Part shown: piece by piece, positions 19,040 to 26,983 of the stretch
How the letters are laid out: every line of letters starts with the position of its first letter
Position numbering within the stretch: position 1 is the stretch's first letter
NCBI GenBank assembly: GCA_963717705.1
Contig: CAVQWT010000005.1
Span: 434,001 to 498,000, forward strand
DNA: 64,000 nt
DNA from: CAVQWT01 sp963717705
GTDB lineage: Bacteria > Pseudomonadota > Gammaproteobacteria > Burkholderiales > Casimicrobiaceae
Direction: 5' to 3'
The notes under the pieces: model-generated
The model's database searches: none
What the model saw: only the letters and a program-made list of their open reading frames with translations
Told to the model about the DNA's origin: nothing
Program-made: the position numbers and the translations under genes

Positions 19040-20797
19040 ATGTCGCAGACCGCATTTCGCAGCGTTTCGCAGGTTGCCCGGGCCGCACTCTTCACCGCCG
19101 CCGTCGCACTTTGCGCGAGCGCGGGCACGGCCTGGGCCCAGGCGAAGAAGACCGCCGTGGCGGCGGGCACCGACAATTCGGCCTGCCTCGCCTGCCACCA
19201 GCCGATCAAGGCGTTCCACGACGCCGGCAAGCACAAGGGGCTGGCCTGCGCGTCGTGCCACAGCGGGACCGACAGCCATCTCAAGGACACGAAGGCACGG
19301 CCGGTCACCAAGACCGACCCGGCGGTGTGCGGCGGCTGCCACCAGAACCAGTTCCAGTCGATGTTCAAGATGAATTACGAGAAGACCGCCCGCAAGGAAA
19401 AGCTGCTGGCCACCGGCCCGGCGCCGAATCCGGCGTTCGACAAGCTGATGCTGCCGCACGGCTTCACGCGCGAGCACAACGAGCCGCGGTCGCACTCGTT
19501 CATGCTCTACGACCAGCTCGTCATCGACCGCGCGTTCGGCGGCCGCTTCGAGAACAAGGAAGGCTGGCGCGGCCTGGCCAAGGCCGGCGGCAACTTCAGG
19601 ATCTGGGACGTGCTCGAGGACAAGTACCCCGGCCAGGACCACAAGGCGTTCAAGCCCGGCACCGCCGCGGCTGCGAATCCGGTGTGCATGTCGTGCAAGA
19701 CGCAGGACCACATCCTCGACTGGGCGTACATGGGAGACCCGGTCCCCGGCGCCAAGTGGAGCCGCACGTCGAAGGTCAACGAGTTCGTCAAGGACGTCAA
19801 TCACTCGCTCAACTGCTTCTTCTGCCACGATCCGCACTCGACGCAGCCGCGGGTCGTCCGCGACGCGCTGATCCAGGCGGTGACGCGGCCCGAGAAGGAC
19901 ACGCTCTGGCACAAGGACCCGCGCGCCGCCAAGGTCGACGTCAAGGACCTGGGCGTGCGCGGCTACACCCGCAAGATCGGCATCCTCGACCGCTACGACA
20001 TGAACCTGCAGTGCGGCCAGTGTCACGTCGAGTACAACTGCAACCCCGGCACCGACCCGACCACGGGACAGCCGGTGACGATGGCCGACGCGCGCACCAA
20101 CCACTTCCCGTTCAAGCCGGTCGACGAGATCGGCAAGCACTACACCGACCTCAAGTTCCGCGACTTCAAGCACGGCATCACCGGGGCGCTGCTGTGGAAG
20201 GGCCAGCACCCCGACGTCGAGGTCTACTACGGGTCGAAGCACCAGCTGGCCGGCGTCGAGTGCAGCTCGTGCCACATGCCGAAGGTGAAGGACGCGAAGA
20301 CGGGCAAGACGTACACGTCGCACTGGCAGACGAGCCCGAAGCACTATCTCAAGGAAACCTGCCTCACCTGCCACACCGAGTGGAGCGAGAAGCAGGCCAA
20401 CTACGTGATCGATTCGCTGAAGAGCCGCTACGAGGGCAAGAAGCGCAAGGCCGAGTTCTGGCTGACGCGGTTCATCGACAAGTTCGAGGAGGCGAAAAAC
20501 CTGGGCGTTGACGAGCCGACGCTGAACAAGGCGCGCGACCTGCACTACGACGCGCACATCAACTGGGAATGGTGGACCGCGGCGAACGGCGCGCACTTCC
20601 ACAACCCGGACCAGGCGACGACGTCGCTGAACAAGTCGATGACGATTTCGCAGGACGGCATCAAGCTGCTCGACGACGCGATGACGGCCAGGCGCGGGGC
20701 GACCCGCACCGCGGCGGCCCCCGCGACGCCGGCGACCCCTGCGACTCCTGCGACTCCTGCAGCTCCTGCGGCTCCTGCGGCGGCCGCACCGAAGTAG
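19040..20797 (+). CDS. Octaheme c-type cytochrome nitrite reductase (ONR, TvNiR-like)
   Basis: A 585-aa periplasmic multiheme enzyme expected to reduce nitrite to ammonia with six electrons. A signal peptide ends near Ala33 (AWAQA). There are eight heme sites: CLACH 49, CASCH 70, CGGCH 97, CMSCK 216, CFFCH 259, CGQCH 325, CSSCH 408 and CLTCH 441. The last five reproduce the NrfA core, with the lysine-ligated CxxCK catalytic heme fourth overall, as in Thioalkalivibrio TvNiR. Likely catalytic residues are Arg150 (EPRSHS), Tyr332 (CHVEYNC) and His390 (KGQHPD). Tyr332-Asn-Cys334 matches the Tyr-Cys crosslink pair described for TvNiR, which ordinary NrfA lacks. This also argues against hydroxylamine oxidoreductase, which has eight CxxCH. 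The C-terminus has an unusual Pro/Ala/Thr repeat tail. The FNR operator upstream suggests anaerobic expression. Confidence 0.9.
   Translation: MSQTAFRSVSQVARAALFTAAVALCASAGTAWAQAKKTAVAAGTDNSACLACHQPIKAFHDAGKHKGLACASCHSGTDSHLKDTKARPVTKTDPAVCGGCHQNQFQSMFKMNYEKTARKEKLLATGPAPNPAFDKLMLPHGFTREHNEPRSHSFMLYDQLVIDRAFGGRFENKEGWRGLAKAGGNFRIWDVLEDKYPGQDHKAFKPGTAAAANPVCMSCKTQDHILDWAYMGDPVPGAKWSRTSKVNEFVKDVNHSLNCFFCHDPHSTQPRVVRDALIQAVTRPEKDTLWHKDPRAAKVDVKDLGVRGYTRKIGILDRYDMNLQCGQCHVEYNCNPGTDPTTGQPVTMADARTNHFPFKPVDEIGKHYTDLKFRDFKHGITGALLWKGQHPDVEVYYGSKHQLAGVECSSCHMPKVKDAKTGKTYTSHWQTSPKHYLKETCLTCHTEWSEKQANYVIDSLKSRYEGKKRKAEFWLTRFIDKFEEAKNLGVDEPTLNKARDLHYDAHINWEWWTAANGAHFHNPDQATTSLNKSMTISQDGIKLLDDAMTARRGATRTAAAPATPATPATPATPAAPAAPAAAAPK
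20723..20784 (+). repeat. 9-bp tandem repeat encoding a P-A-T/P-A-A tail
   Basis: About six or seven copies of a 9-bp unit (consensus GCGACTCCT) run in frame at the 3' end of the octaheme cytochrome gene. Two adjacent copies (20741-20758) are identical, and the others differ by one to three bases. They encode Ala-Thr-Pro and Ala-Ala-Pro triplets, so copy-number change would alter tail length without shifting the frame. Confidence 0.85.
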
Positions 20798-20827
20798 CGC
20801 GACGCGCAGCAGCGGTTTGCGCTGGAG

Positions 20828-20855
20828 CAAGGCGGGGCGATTGTGTCCCGCCTTG
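20828..20855 (+). terminator. Hairpin after the octaheme cytochrome gene (possible terminator or attenuator)
   Basis: CAAGGCGGG (20828-20836) pairs perfectly with CCCGCCTTG (20847-20855) around a 10-nt loop. Only a poor T-stretch (TTCATT) follows, so termination may be partial. It lies 31 bp past the stop and 38 bp before the TTG start of the CcmI-like gene, so readthrough into that gene is plausible. Confidence 0.5.
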
Positions 20856-20893
20856 TTCATTCCGGCGCCGCTTTCGCGCGGTAAAGTAGCGGC

Positions 20894-21832
20894 TTGGAGA
20901 ACGCCGCTGCCTCGTGGGGATTCTGGGCGCTGGCGGCCGCGATGACCGCGGCCGCGCTGGCCTTCGTGCTGCCGCGGCTGCTGGCGGGAAAGGGTCGTGC
21001 GGCGGGTCCGTCGGTGAGCGCGTCGAACCTCGCGGTGCACCGTCGCGCGCTGGCCGAACTCGACCGCGACTTCGCCGAAGGCCGCCTCGACGCCGAGCAG
21101 CACGAGAGCGCCCGCATCGATCTCGAGCGACGCCTGATCGAGGACATCGACCGGGCCGACGCCGACGTCCGGGCGCGACCTCCGCGCCGCGCGACGCGTG
21201 CGCTGGCGGTGGTGGTCGCCATGGCGCTGCCGCTGGCCGCCTTCGGCCTCTACGCCCGTTTCGGCAATCCCGGAGCGCTGCTGGCACCGGCCGGCGAGAC
21301 TTCGCTGATGCTGCGCACCGCCGACCCGGCGGCGCAGCGTGCCGAGCTCGACCGCCAGATCGCCCGCAACCCCCGCGACGGGCGGGCGCTGGTGCTGCTG
21401 GCACGGCTCGACATGGACGAGAACCGTTTCGCCGATGCAGCGAAGCGCTACGAGCAGGCGGTCGCGGCCGCGCCCAAGGTCGCGGCCGACCCCGCGGTCT
21501 GGTGCGAGTACGCCGACGCGCTGGGCATGACGCAGGGACGCTCGCTCGCCGGCAAGCCGACCGAGCTGATCCAGCGCGCGCTGGCGCTGGACGCCGCGCA
21601 TCCGCGGGCGCTGGAAATGGCAGGCAGCGCCGCCTACGAGCAGCGCGACTATGCCGCCGCCGTCCGCTGGTGGAGCCTGCTGCTGGCGCAGCTCGCGCCG
21701 GGCACGCCGCCGCATGACGAACTTTCCGCCGCGCTGGATCGCGCGCGGCAACGAGCGCAGTTCGCCCTCCCCGGCGAAGCGCCGTCCCCCCCCTCCCGGC
21801 CCGCAGGCCAGCCACCGATGCAACCAACATGA
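20894..21832 (+). CDS. Shortened CcmI/NrfG-like cytochrome c maturation TPR protein
   Basis: A 312-aa paralogue of the CcmI at 17514-18836. It keeps both N-terminal membrane helices, the cytoplasmic loop (SNLAVHRRALAELDRDFAEG, against SNLALLRDQMRELDADLAAG in CcmI) and the TPR domain including CEYADALGMTQGRSLAGKPT. It lacks the C-terminal apocytochrome-binding domain of CcmI and ends in a short Pro-rich tail. In enterobacteria the CcmI-like NrfG, also without that domain, helps place heme on the CxxCK of NrfA. Its position beside a CxxCK octaheme enzyme suggests the same job here, by inference. The start appears to be TTG at 20894; the ATG at 20942 would cut into the first helix. It overlaps the next gene by 4 bp. 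Confidence 0.82.
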   Translation: MENAAASWGFWALAAAMTAAALAFVLPRLLAGKGRAAGPSVSASNLAVHRRALAELDRDFAEGRLDAEQHESARIDLERRLIEDIDRADADVRARPPRRATRALAVVVAMALPLAAFGLYARFGNPGALLAPAGETSLMLRTADPAAQRAELDRQIARNPRDGRALVLLARLDMDENRFADAAKRYEQAVAAAPKVAADPAVWCEYADALGMTQGRSLAGKPTELIQRALALDAAHPRALEMAGSAAYEQRDYAAAVRWWSLLLAQLAPGTPPHDELSAALDRARQRAQFALPGEAPSPPSRPAGQPPMQPT

Positions 21833-23238
21833 CCGACACCAACGCACCTGCTTCGCCCCCGCTCGACGCCATCGTCATCGGCGCGGGGATCTCCGGCCTC
21901 ACCGCCGCCTACCGGCTGCACAAGGCCGGCCGTCGCGTCACCGTCGTCGACGCCGGTGCGCAGCCGGGCGGGGTCATCGGCACCGTCCGTCGCGACGGCG
22001 CGATGTACGAATGCGGCCCCAACAGCTCACTCGACACGACGCCGCTGATCAACGCGCTGCTGGACGACCTCGGCATCCGCGGCGAGCGGCTGGACGCGAG
22101 CGAGGTCGCGTCGACGCGCTACGTCGTGCGCGACGGCAAGGCAACGGCGCTGCCGACCTCCCCCGGCGCGTTCCTCACGACCTCCGCCTTCAGCCTCGGC
22201 GCGAAGCTGATGCTGCTGCGCGAGCCGTTCGTCGCGCGCGCGCCGGCGGACCTCGAGGAATCGATCGCTCAATTCGTCCGCCGGCGACTCGGCCAGGAAT
22301 TCCTCGACTACGCGATCGATCCGTTCGTCGCCGGCATCTACGCCGGCGACCCCGAGCGCATCTCGGTGCCGGCGGCGTTCCCGCGGCTGCACGCGCTGGA
22401 GCAGAAGTACGGCAGCCTGATCAAGGGCCAGATCCTCGGCGCGCGCGAGCGGAAGAAGAATCCCGAGCAGTCGAAGAACACCGCCAAGAGCTTCAGCTTC
22501 AGGGGCGGCATGCAGACGCTGACCGACGCCCTCGCCCGCGCGGTCGGCGGCGTCACCGCGAACGCCCGCGCCGCCCGGATCGCCCGCGGCGCCGACGGTG
22601 TGTGGACGGTCGAGGGGACGCGCGACGGCGCGCCGTTCACGCTGCGCGCGCGCGCCGTGGTCGTCGCGACGCCGGCGCCGGCGAGCGCCGCGCTGATCGA
22701 GGCGTTCGCGCCCGCCGCCGCGCGCGGGCTCGCAGCGATCGACTACGCGCCGGTGTCCATCGTCGCGAGCGCCTACCGCCGCGCCGACGTCGCGCATTCG
22801 CTGGCGGGGTTCGGCTTCCTGGTGCCGCGCAAGGAAAACCGGCGCGTGCTGGGCACGCTGTTCTCGAGCAGCATGTTCGCCGGTCGCGCGCCCGAAGGAA
22901 CGGTGCTGCTGACGACCTTCGCCGGAGGCCGCCGCAACCCCGACGTGGCCGCGCTCGCCGACGGCGCGCTGGTCGACACGGTGAACGCGGAGCACCGTGC
23001 GTTGCTGGGCACCACCGCGGCGCCGCTGTGGTCGGCGGTCACCCGCTGGTCGCAGGCGATCCCGCAGTACGATCTCGGCCACCTCGACCGCGTGCTGCCG
23101 GCCGCCGAGGCCGAGACCGCGTGGCCGGGGCTCGCGTTCTGCGCCAACTGGCGCGGCGGCGTTTCGGTCAGCGATTGCGTGAAGAACGGGCACGCCACCG
23201 CCGAGCGCCTGCACGCGCTGCTGGGCGCCGCGGCCTGA
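21829..23238 (+). CDS. hemY: Oxygen-dependent protoporphyrinogen oxidase (HemY/PgoX type)
   Basis: This FAD enzyme oxidises protoporphyrinogen IX to protoporphyrin IX, the penultimate step of heme synthesis. The 469-aa protein has the dinucleotide-binding GAGISGL (residues 18-24), a second FAD region (GGVIGTVRRDGAMYECGPNS), the substrate-domain pattern EFLDYAIDPFVAGIYAGDPE and the C-terminal FAD closure FCANWRGGVSVSDCVKNG, all typical of HemG/HemY-type PPO. Its ATG overlaps the stop of the CcmI-like gene (ATGA at 21829-21832), so the two are probably cotranslated. The family uses oxygen as acceptor, which is odd beside an apparently anaerobic cytochrome gene. Confidence 0.92.
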   Translation: MTDTNAPASPPLDAIVIGAGISGLTAAYRLHKAGRRVTVVDAGAQPGGVIGTVRRDGAMYECGPNSSLDTTPLINALLDDLGIRGERLDASEVASTRYVVRDGKATALPTSPGAFLTTSAFSLGAKLMLLREPFVARAPADLEESIAQFVRRRLGQEFLDYAIDPFVAGIYAGDPERISVPAAFPRLHALEQKYGSLIKGQILGARERKKNPEQSKNTAKSFSFRGGMQTLTDALARAVGGVTANARAARIARGADGVWTVEGTRDGAPFTLRARAVVVATPAPASAALIEAFAPAAARGLAAIDYAPVSIVASAYRRADVAHSLAGFGFLVPRKENRRVLGTLFSSSMFAGRAPEGTVLLTTFAGGRRNPDVAALADGALVDTVNAEHRALLGTTAAPLWSAVTRWSQAIPQYDLGHLDRVLPAAEAETAWPGLAFCANWRGGVSVSDCVKNGHATAERLHALLGAAA

Positions 23239-23247
23239 TCGTCAGGC

Positions 23248-23280
23248 GGCGTGACCTGCGCGCCCGCCGCCGGTCACGCC
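23248..23280. terminator. Inverted repeat between convergent hemY and DUF2007 genes
   Basis: GGCGTGACC (23248-23256) pairs perfectly with GGTCACGCC (23272-23280) across a 15-nt GC-rich loop. It lies between the hemY stop and the stop of the convergent DUF2007 gene, overlapping the latter. No T-run follows on either strand, so a bidirectional terminator is possible but unproven. Confidence 0.4.
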
Positions 23281-23585
23281 GGCAGCGCGGCGCCGCACTT
23301 CCAGCACAGGTCGAACGCCTGCGGCGACGCCTCGCCGCAGGCGGGACAGACGCGCTCCTCGGCCGACGCCCCGTCGCGCTCGATCGCCGCGAGCACCGTC
23401 GCCGCCCGCTCGCGATCGTCGTCGCGCTCCAGCCACACCTGCGGCTGCGCGACGTCCGGCGGCACGTCGCCGACGATGCTCGACGCGTTCTGGTTGAAGA
23501 CGTGGGCGCGGATTCCGGCCTGGTTGAGGCGGTCGGCGACCAGGAACGCGTCGAAGCGGTGCCGCGCGGTATAGAAGCGCACCAT
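23274..23585 (-). CDS. DUF2007-type protein with C-terminal zinc ribbon
   Basis: A 103-aa cytoplasmic protein. The N-terminal two thirds (VRFYTARHRFDAFLVADRL...VWLERDDDRERAATVLAAIE) follow the DUF2007 putative signal-transducing fold: a strand, a helix that handles 'A-x-x-L-x-x-x-G-I', and a final helix. The C-terminus is a small zinc ribbon with CPACG and CWKCG knuckles (Cys80, Cys83, Cys94, Cys97). The function is unknown. It starts 4 bp after the hutG stop, so it is the last gene of the hut operon by position. The family is also found away from hut genes, so the link may be only positional. Confidence 0.75.
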   Translation of the reverse strand: MVRFYTARHRFDAFLVADRLNQAGIRAHVFNQNASSIVGDVPPDVAQPQVWLERDDDRERAATVLAAIERDGASAEERVCPACGEASPQAFDLCWKCGAALPA

Positions 23586-23589
23586 CGCG

Positions 23590-24378
23590 TCAGCGCGGCC
23601 GCCAGCCGGCCAGCACCTGCGCCAGCCGCTCGAGCACCGCGACGAGCGCTGCCGCGCGCGCGGGCTCCCAGCGATACGGCGGCGCCTCGTCCATGTAGCA
23701 GGCCTGCGCGACCTCGAACTGCAGCGCGTGCACGCCGGCATCGGGCCGGCCGTGGCGACGGGTGATCCACCCGCCCTTGAAGCGGCCGTCGACGACGTGG
23801 CTGAAGCCGGCGGCCGCCGCGAGCACCGCCGCCGCGGTCTCGCGCAGCGACGGCGCACACGCGCTGCCGCCGGCGGTGCCGAGGTTGAGATCGGGCAGGC
23901 GCCCGGCGAAGAACCGCGGCACTTCCGCGCGGATCGAATGGCCGTCCAGCACGACCGCCCAGCCGTGCCGCGCGTGGACCCGGGCGACCTCCGCCGCCAG
24001 CGTTGCATGATAAGGATCGAAGTACGCCGCTCGGCGCGCCGCCACTTCGGTGTCGTCCGGCGGCGCACCGGCGTAGATCGGAGCGTTGTCGAACGTCCGC
24101 GTCGGGCAAAGCTCGGTATTGTCGGCGCCCGGGTACAGCGCGGCCCCCGACGGGTCGCGGTTCAGGTCGACGACGTAGCGCGAGTGCGTCGCGGCAACCA
24201 GCGTGACCCCGGCGCGCCCGGCGAACGAGTAGAGCTTCTCGACGTGCCAGTCGGTGTCCGGAACCGCGCGCGCGGCGGCGGTGAGGCGCGCTGCGAGTTC
24301 GGGCGGCAGCTGCGTCCCCGCGTGGGGGACGTCGATGACCAGCGGCGAGTCGCCGCGAACGAGGGTGCAGAGGTTCAT
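23590..24378 (-). CDS. hutG: N-formylglutamate deformylase HutG
   Basis: HutG hydrolyses N-formyl-L-glutamate to glutamate and formate, the last step of the five-step histidine pathway. The 262-aa protein has the N-formylglutamate amidohydrolase signatures VIDVPHAGTQLPPE, DTDWHVEKLY and VVDLNRDPSG, with the metal-binding His/Asp residues in the first two. The later DGHSIRAEVPRFF and FKGGWITRRHG are also conserved. The length suits the family. Its start overlaps the hutI stop by 4 bp. Confidence 0.93.
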   Translation of the reverse strand: MNLCTLVRGDSPLVIDVPHAGTQLPPELAARLTAAARAVPDTDWHVEKLYSFAGRAGVTLVAATHSRYVVDLNRDPSGAALYPGADNTELCPTRTFDNAPIYAGAPPDDTEVAARRAAYFDPYHATLAAEVARVHARHGWAVVLDGHSIRAEVPRFFAGRLPDLNLGTAGGSACAPSLRETAAAVLAAAAGFSHVVDGRFKGGWITRRHGRPDAGVHALQFEVAQACYMDEAPPYRWEPARAAALVAVLERLAQVLAGWRPR

Positions 24379-25613
24379 CCGACGCTCCAGCGCAGCACTT
24401 CGCCGCCGCGGACGACGCCGACGCAGGGGTTGCCGCCGATCCGGTACGCGAGTTCCGCGGGCGTGGCGACCGCGTACAGCGCGAGGTCCGCGCGGTGCCC
24501 CGGCGCGATGACGCCGCGATCGGCGAGTCCCAGCGCCCGTGCCGCGTGCACCGTGGCGCCGGCGAGCGCCTCCGCCGGGGTCAGCCGGAACAGCGTGCAC
24601 GCCATGTTCAGCATCAGCAGCAGCGACGTCGCCGGCGACGTGCCCGGATTGCAGTCGGTGGCGACCGCCATCGGCACCCCGGCCGCGCGCAGCGCGTCGA
24701 CCGGCGGCAGCCGGGTTTCGCGCAGCGCGTAGTAGGCGCCGGGCAGCAGCACCGCGACGGTGCCGGCGCGGGCCATCGCTGCCACGCCGGCGGCGCTGGT
24801 GTACTCGAGGTGATCGGCCGACAGCGCGGCGAACTCCGCGGCGAGCGCGGCGCCTCCGGTATCGGACAACTGATCGGCGTGCAGCTTGACCCGCAGCCCG
24901 TGCGCCGCCGCCGCGTCGAACACCCGGCGCGTCTGCGCGGGGGAGAAGCCGATGGTCTCGCAGAAGGCGTCGACCGCGTCGGCGAGCCCCGCCCGCGCCA
25001 CCGCGGGAATGATGTCGCCGCAGACGACGTCGATGTAGGCGTCGGCGCGGCCGGCGAACTCCGGCGGCACCGCGTGCGCCGCGAGCAGCGTCGTGCGCAC
25101 GTCGACGTCGACCGCGGCGCCGAGTCGGCGCGCCGCCAGCAGCAGCTTCACCTCGCTGTCGGCGTCGAGCCCGTAGCCCGACTTGATCTCGACGGTGGTG
25201 ACGCCCTCGGCGGCGAGCGCCGCCAGCCGCGGCCGGCTCGCCGCCACCAGCGCGTCGGCGGATGCCGCGCGCGTCGCCCGCACCGTCGCGTTGATGCCGC
25301 CGCCGGCGCGCGCGATGTCGGCGTAGGTCGCCCCCTCCAGCCGCGCGGCGAACTCGTCGGCCCGGTCGCCGGCCCAGACGAGGTGCGTGTGGCAGTCGAC
25401 GAGCCCGGGCGTCAGCCATCCACCGCCGCCGTCGAGCTCGTGCCTCGCCGTCGCGTCCGGCGGCAGCGCGGCGTGCGCGCCCACCCACGCGATGCCGCCG
25501 TCGGCGATGCCGACGCAGCCATTCTCGATCGCTCCGTACGGCGACGCGCCGGACATCGTCGCGAGATGGACCCCGCTGATCAGCAGGTCGAACCGCATCG
25601 GCATCATCGTCAT
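24375..25613 (-). CDS. hutI: Imidazolonepropionase HutI
   Basis: HutI opens imidazolonepropionate to N-formimino-L-glutamate. This 412-aa amidohydrolase carries the metal-binding H-x-H in VDCHTHLVWAGDRADEF, the substrate loop GGGINATVRATR, the metal His in KLHADQLSDTGGA, and the catalytic Asp region VATDCNPGTSPATS. The order and wording are diagnostic for HutI. Starting at ATG 25613 gives MTMMPMRFDLL. Both ends overlap neighbours by 4 bp (hutF upstream, hutG downstream), showing a tightly coupled operon. Confidence 0.95.
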   Translation of the reverse strand: MTMMPMRFDLLISGVHLATMSGASPYGAIENGCVGIADGGIAWVGAHAALPPDATARHELDGGGGWLTPGLVDCHTHLVWAGDRADEFAARLEGATYADIARAGGGINATVRATRAASADALVAASRPRLAALAAEGVTTVEIKSGYGLDADSEVKLLLAARRLGAAVDVDVRTTLLAAHAVPPEFAGRADAYIDVVCGDIIPAVARAGLADAVDAFCETIGFSPAQTRRVFDAAAAHGLRVKLHADQLSDTGGAALAAEFAALSADHLEYTSAAGVAAMARAGTVAVLLPGAYYALRETRLPPVDALRAAGVPMAVATDCNPGTSPATSLLLMLNMACTLFRLTPAEALAGATVHAARALGLADRGVIAPGHRADLALYAVATPAELAYRIGGNPCVGVVRGGEVLRWSVG

Positions 25614-26983
25614 GCCGTCATCGTCCGCGCCAGCGCGGCGCGGAAGCGCGCAAGCACCGCGTCCTCCTGCGGATGCCGGCCTTCGCGCACGACGAAGCGC
25701 CCGCCGACCAGCAGATCGCGGACGGGGCGGCGGCACGGGCCGAAGATCGCCGCGTCCAGCAGTTGCTCCGGCGCCAGGCCCGCGAGCGCCGGCTCGTCGG
25801 CATCGAGGACGACGAGGTCGGCCCGAAGGCCGGCCGCGATGGACCCGGTCGCGCGTCCGCAGGCGCGCGCGCCGTCGCGCGCCGCGGCGAGCCACAGCGC
25901 GGTCCCCACGCTCGCGCCGCCCTCGGCCAGCACGTTGCGCCGCTGCAGCCGAAGCCGCTGCGACCACTCTAGCTGCCGCAGCTCGGCGAACGGGTCGATC
26001 ACGGTGTTCGAATCGCTGCCGATGCCGAATCGCCCGCCCGATCGGGTGAACTCGTCGCCGGCAAAGGTGCCGTCGCCGAGATCGGCTTCCGTCGTCGGCG
26101 CGAGGCCGGCGACGGCACCGCTTGCGGCCAGGCCCCGGATCTCTTCGGTCGTCATGTGGGTTGCGTGGACGAGACACCACCGGGCGTCGACCGCGGCGTG
26201 CGACAGCAGCCATTCGACCGGCCGCTGCCCGCTCCAGGCCAGGCAGTCCTCGACCTCGCGCAGCTGCTCGGCGACGTGGATGTGCACGGGCCCGCGGGCG
26301 GGTGCCGCGGCGACGACGTCGCGCAGTTCGCCGGGGGTCACCGCGCGCAGGCTGTGCGGGGCGACCCCGACGATCACGTCGGTGCCGACCACCGCGGCCG
26401 ACAGCCGCTCGACCAGCCGGGCGAACGAAGGCGCCGAATGCACGAACCGCCGCTGCCCGGCGGCCGGCGCCGTGCCGCCGAACCCCGCGTGCGCGTAGAA
26501 GACCGGCAGCATCGTCAGCGCGAGCCCGGCTTCGCTCGCGGCACCGGCAACGGCGAGCGCAAGTTCGGCGCCGTCGTCGTAGGGCCGTCCGGCGGGATCG
26601 TGGTGCACGTAGTGGAACTCGGCGACCGCGCCGTAGCCGGCCTTCGCCATTTCCACGTACGCCTGCGCCGTCACCGCGGCGAAGTCCCCTGCATCGAGGC
26701 GTTCGAGCATGCCGTACATCGCCTGCCGCCAGGTCCAGAAGCTGTCGCCGCCCGCCGCGGCCGCGCGCCCGGTGCGCCCGGCGAGCGCGCGCTGGAACGC
26801 ATGCGAATGGAGGTTCGGCATCGCCGGCACGACCGGCCCCGCGAGCCGCTCGAAGCCGGGGGATGCCGTCAACGGGACATCCCGCCGGACCGCGGCGATG
26901 ACGCCGTCGGCGCCGACGTCGATCTGCACGTCGCGCGCCCAGCCTTCGGGGAGCAACGCGGCGGCCGCGGCGAACGTGGTCAC
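25610..26983 (-). CDS. hutF: Formimidoylglutamate deiminase HutF
   Basis: HutF deiminates N-formimino-L-glutamate to N-formyl-L-glutamate and ammonia, so with HutG it defines the five-step branch of histidine breakdown. The 457-aa amidohydrolase shows MPNLHSHAFQRALAGRT (metal H-x-H), FHYVHHDPAGRPY, HIHVAEQLREVEDC and GSDSNTVIDPFAELRQLEWS. The start is GTG at 26983, overlapping the hutD stop (GTGA). No ATG fits better. Standard family length. Confidence 0.93.
   Translation of the reverse strand: MTTFAAAAALLPEGWARDVQIDVGADGVIAAVRRDVPLTASPGFERLAGPVVPAMPNLHSHAFQRALAGRTGRAAAAGGDSFWTWRQAMYGMLERLDAGDFAAVTAQAYVEMAKAGYGAVAEFHYVHHDPAGRPYDDGAELALAVAGAASEAGLALTMLPVFYAHAGFGGTAPAAGQRRFVHSAPSFARLVERLSAAVVGTDVIVGVAPHSLRAVTPGELRDVVAAAPARGPVHIHVAEQLREVEDCLAWSGQRPVEWLLSHAAVDARWCLVHATHMTTEEIRGLAASGAVAGLAPTTEADLGDGTFAGDEFTRSGGRFGIGSDSNTVIDPFAELRQLEWSQRLRLQRRNVLAEGGASVGTALWLAAARDGARACGRATGSIAAGLRADLVVLDADEPALAGLAPEQLLDAAIFGPCRRPVRDLLVGGRFVVREGRHPQEDAVLARFRAALARTMTA

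Noticed and set aside
19040..20797. Hydroxylamine oxidoreductase or tetrathionate reductase assignment
   Set aside because: HAO has eight CxxCH and a Tyr crosslink to a heme. The five-heme NrfA order with CxxCK fourth, plus Tyr-x-Cys, fits ONR better than either.
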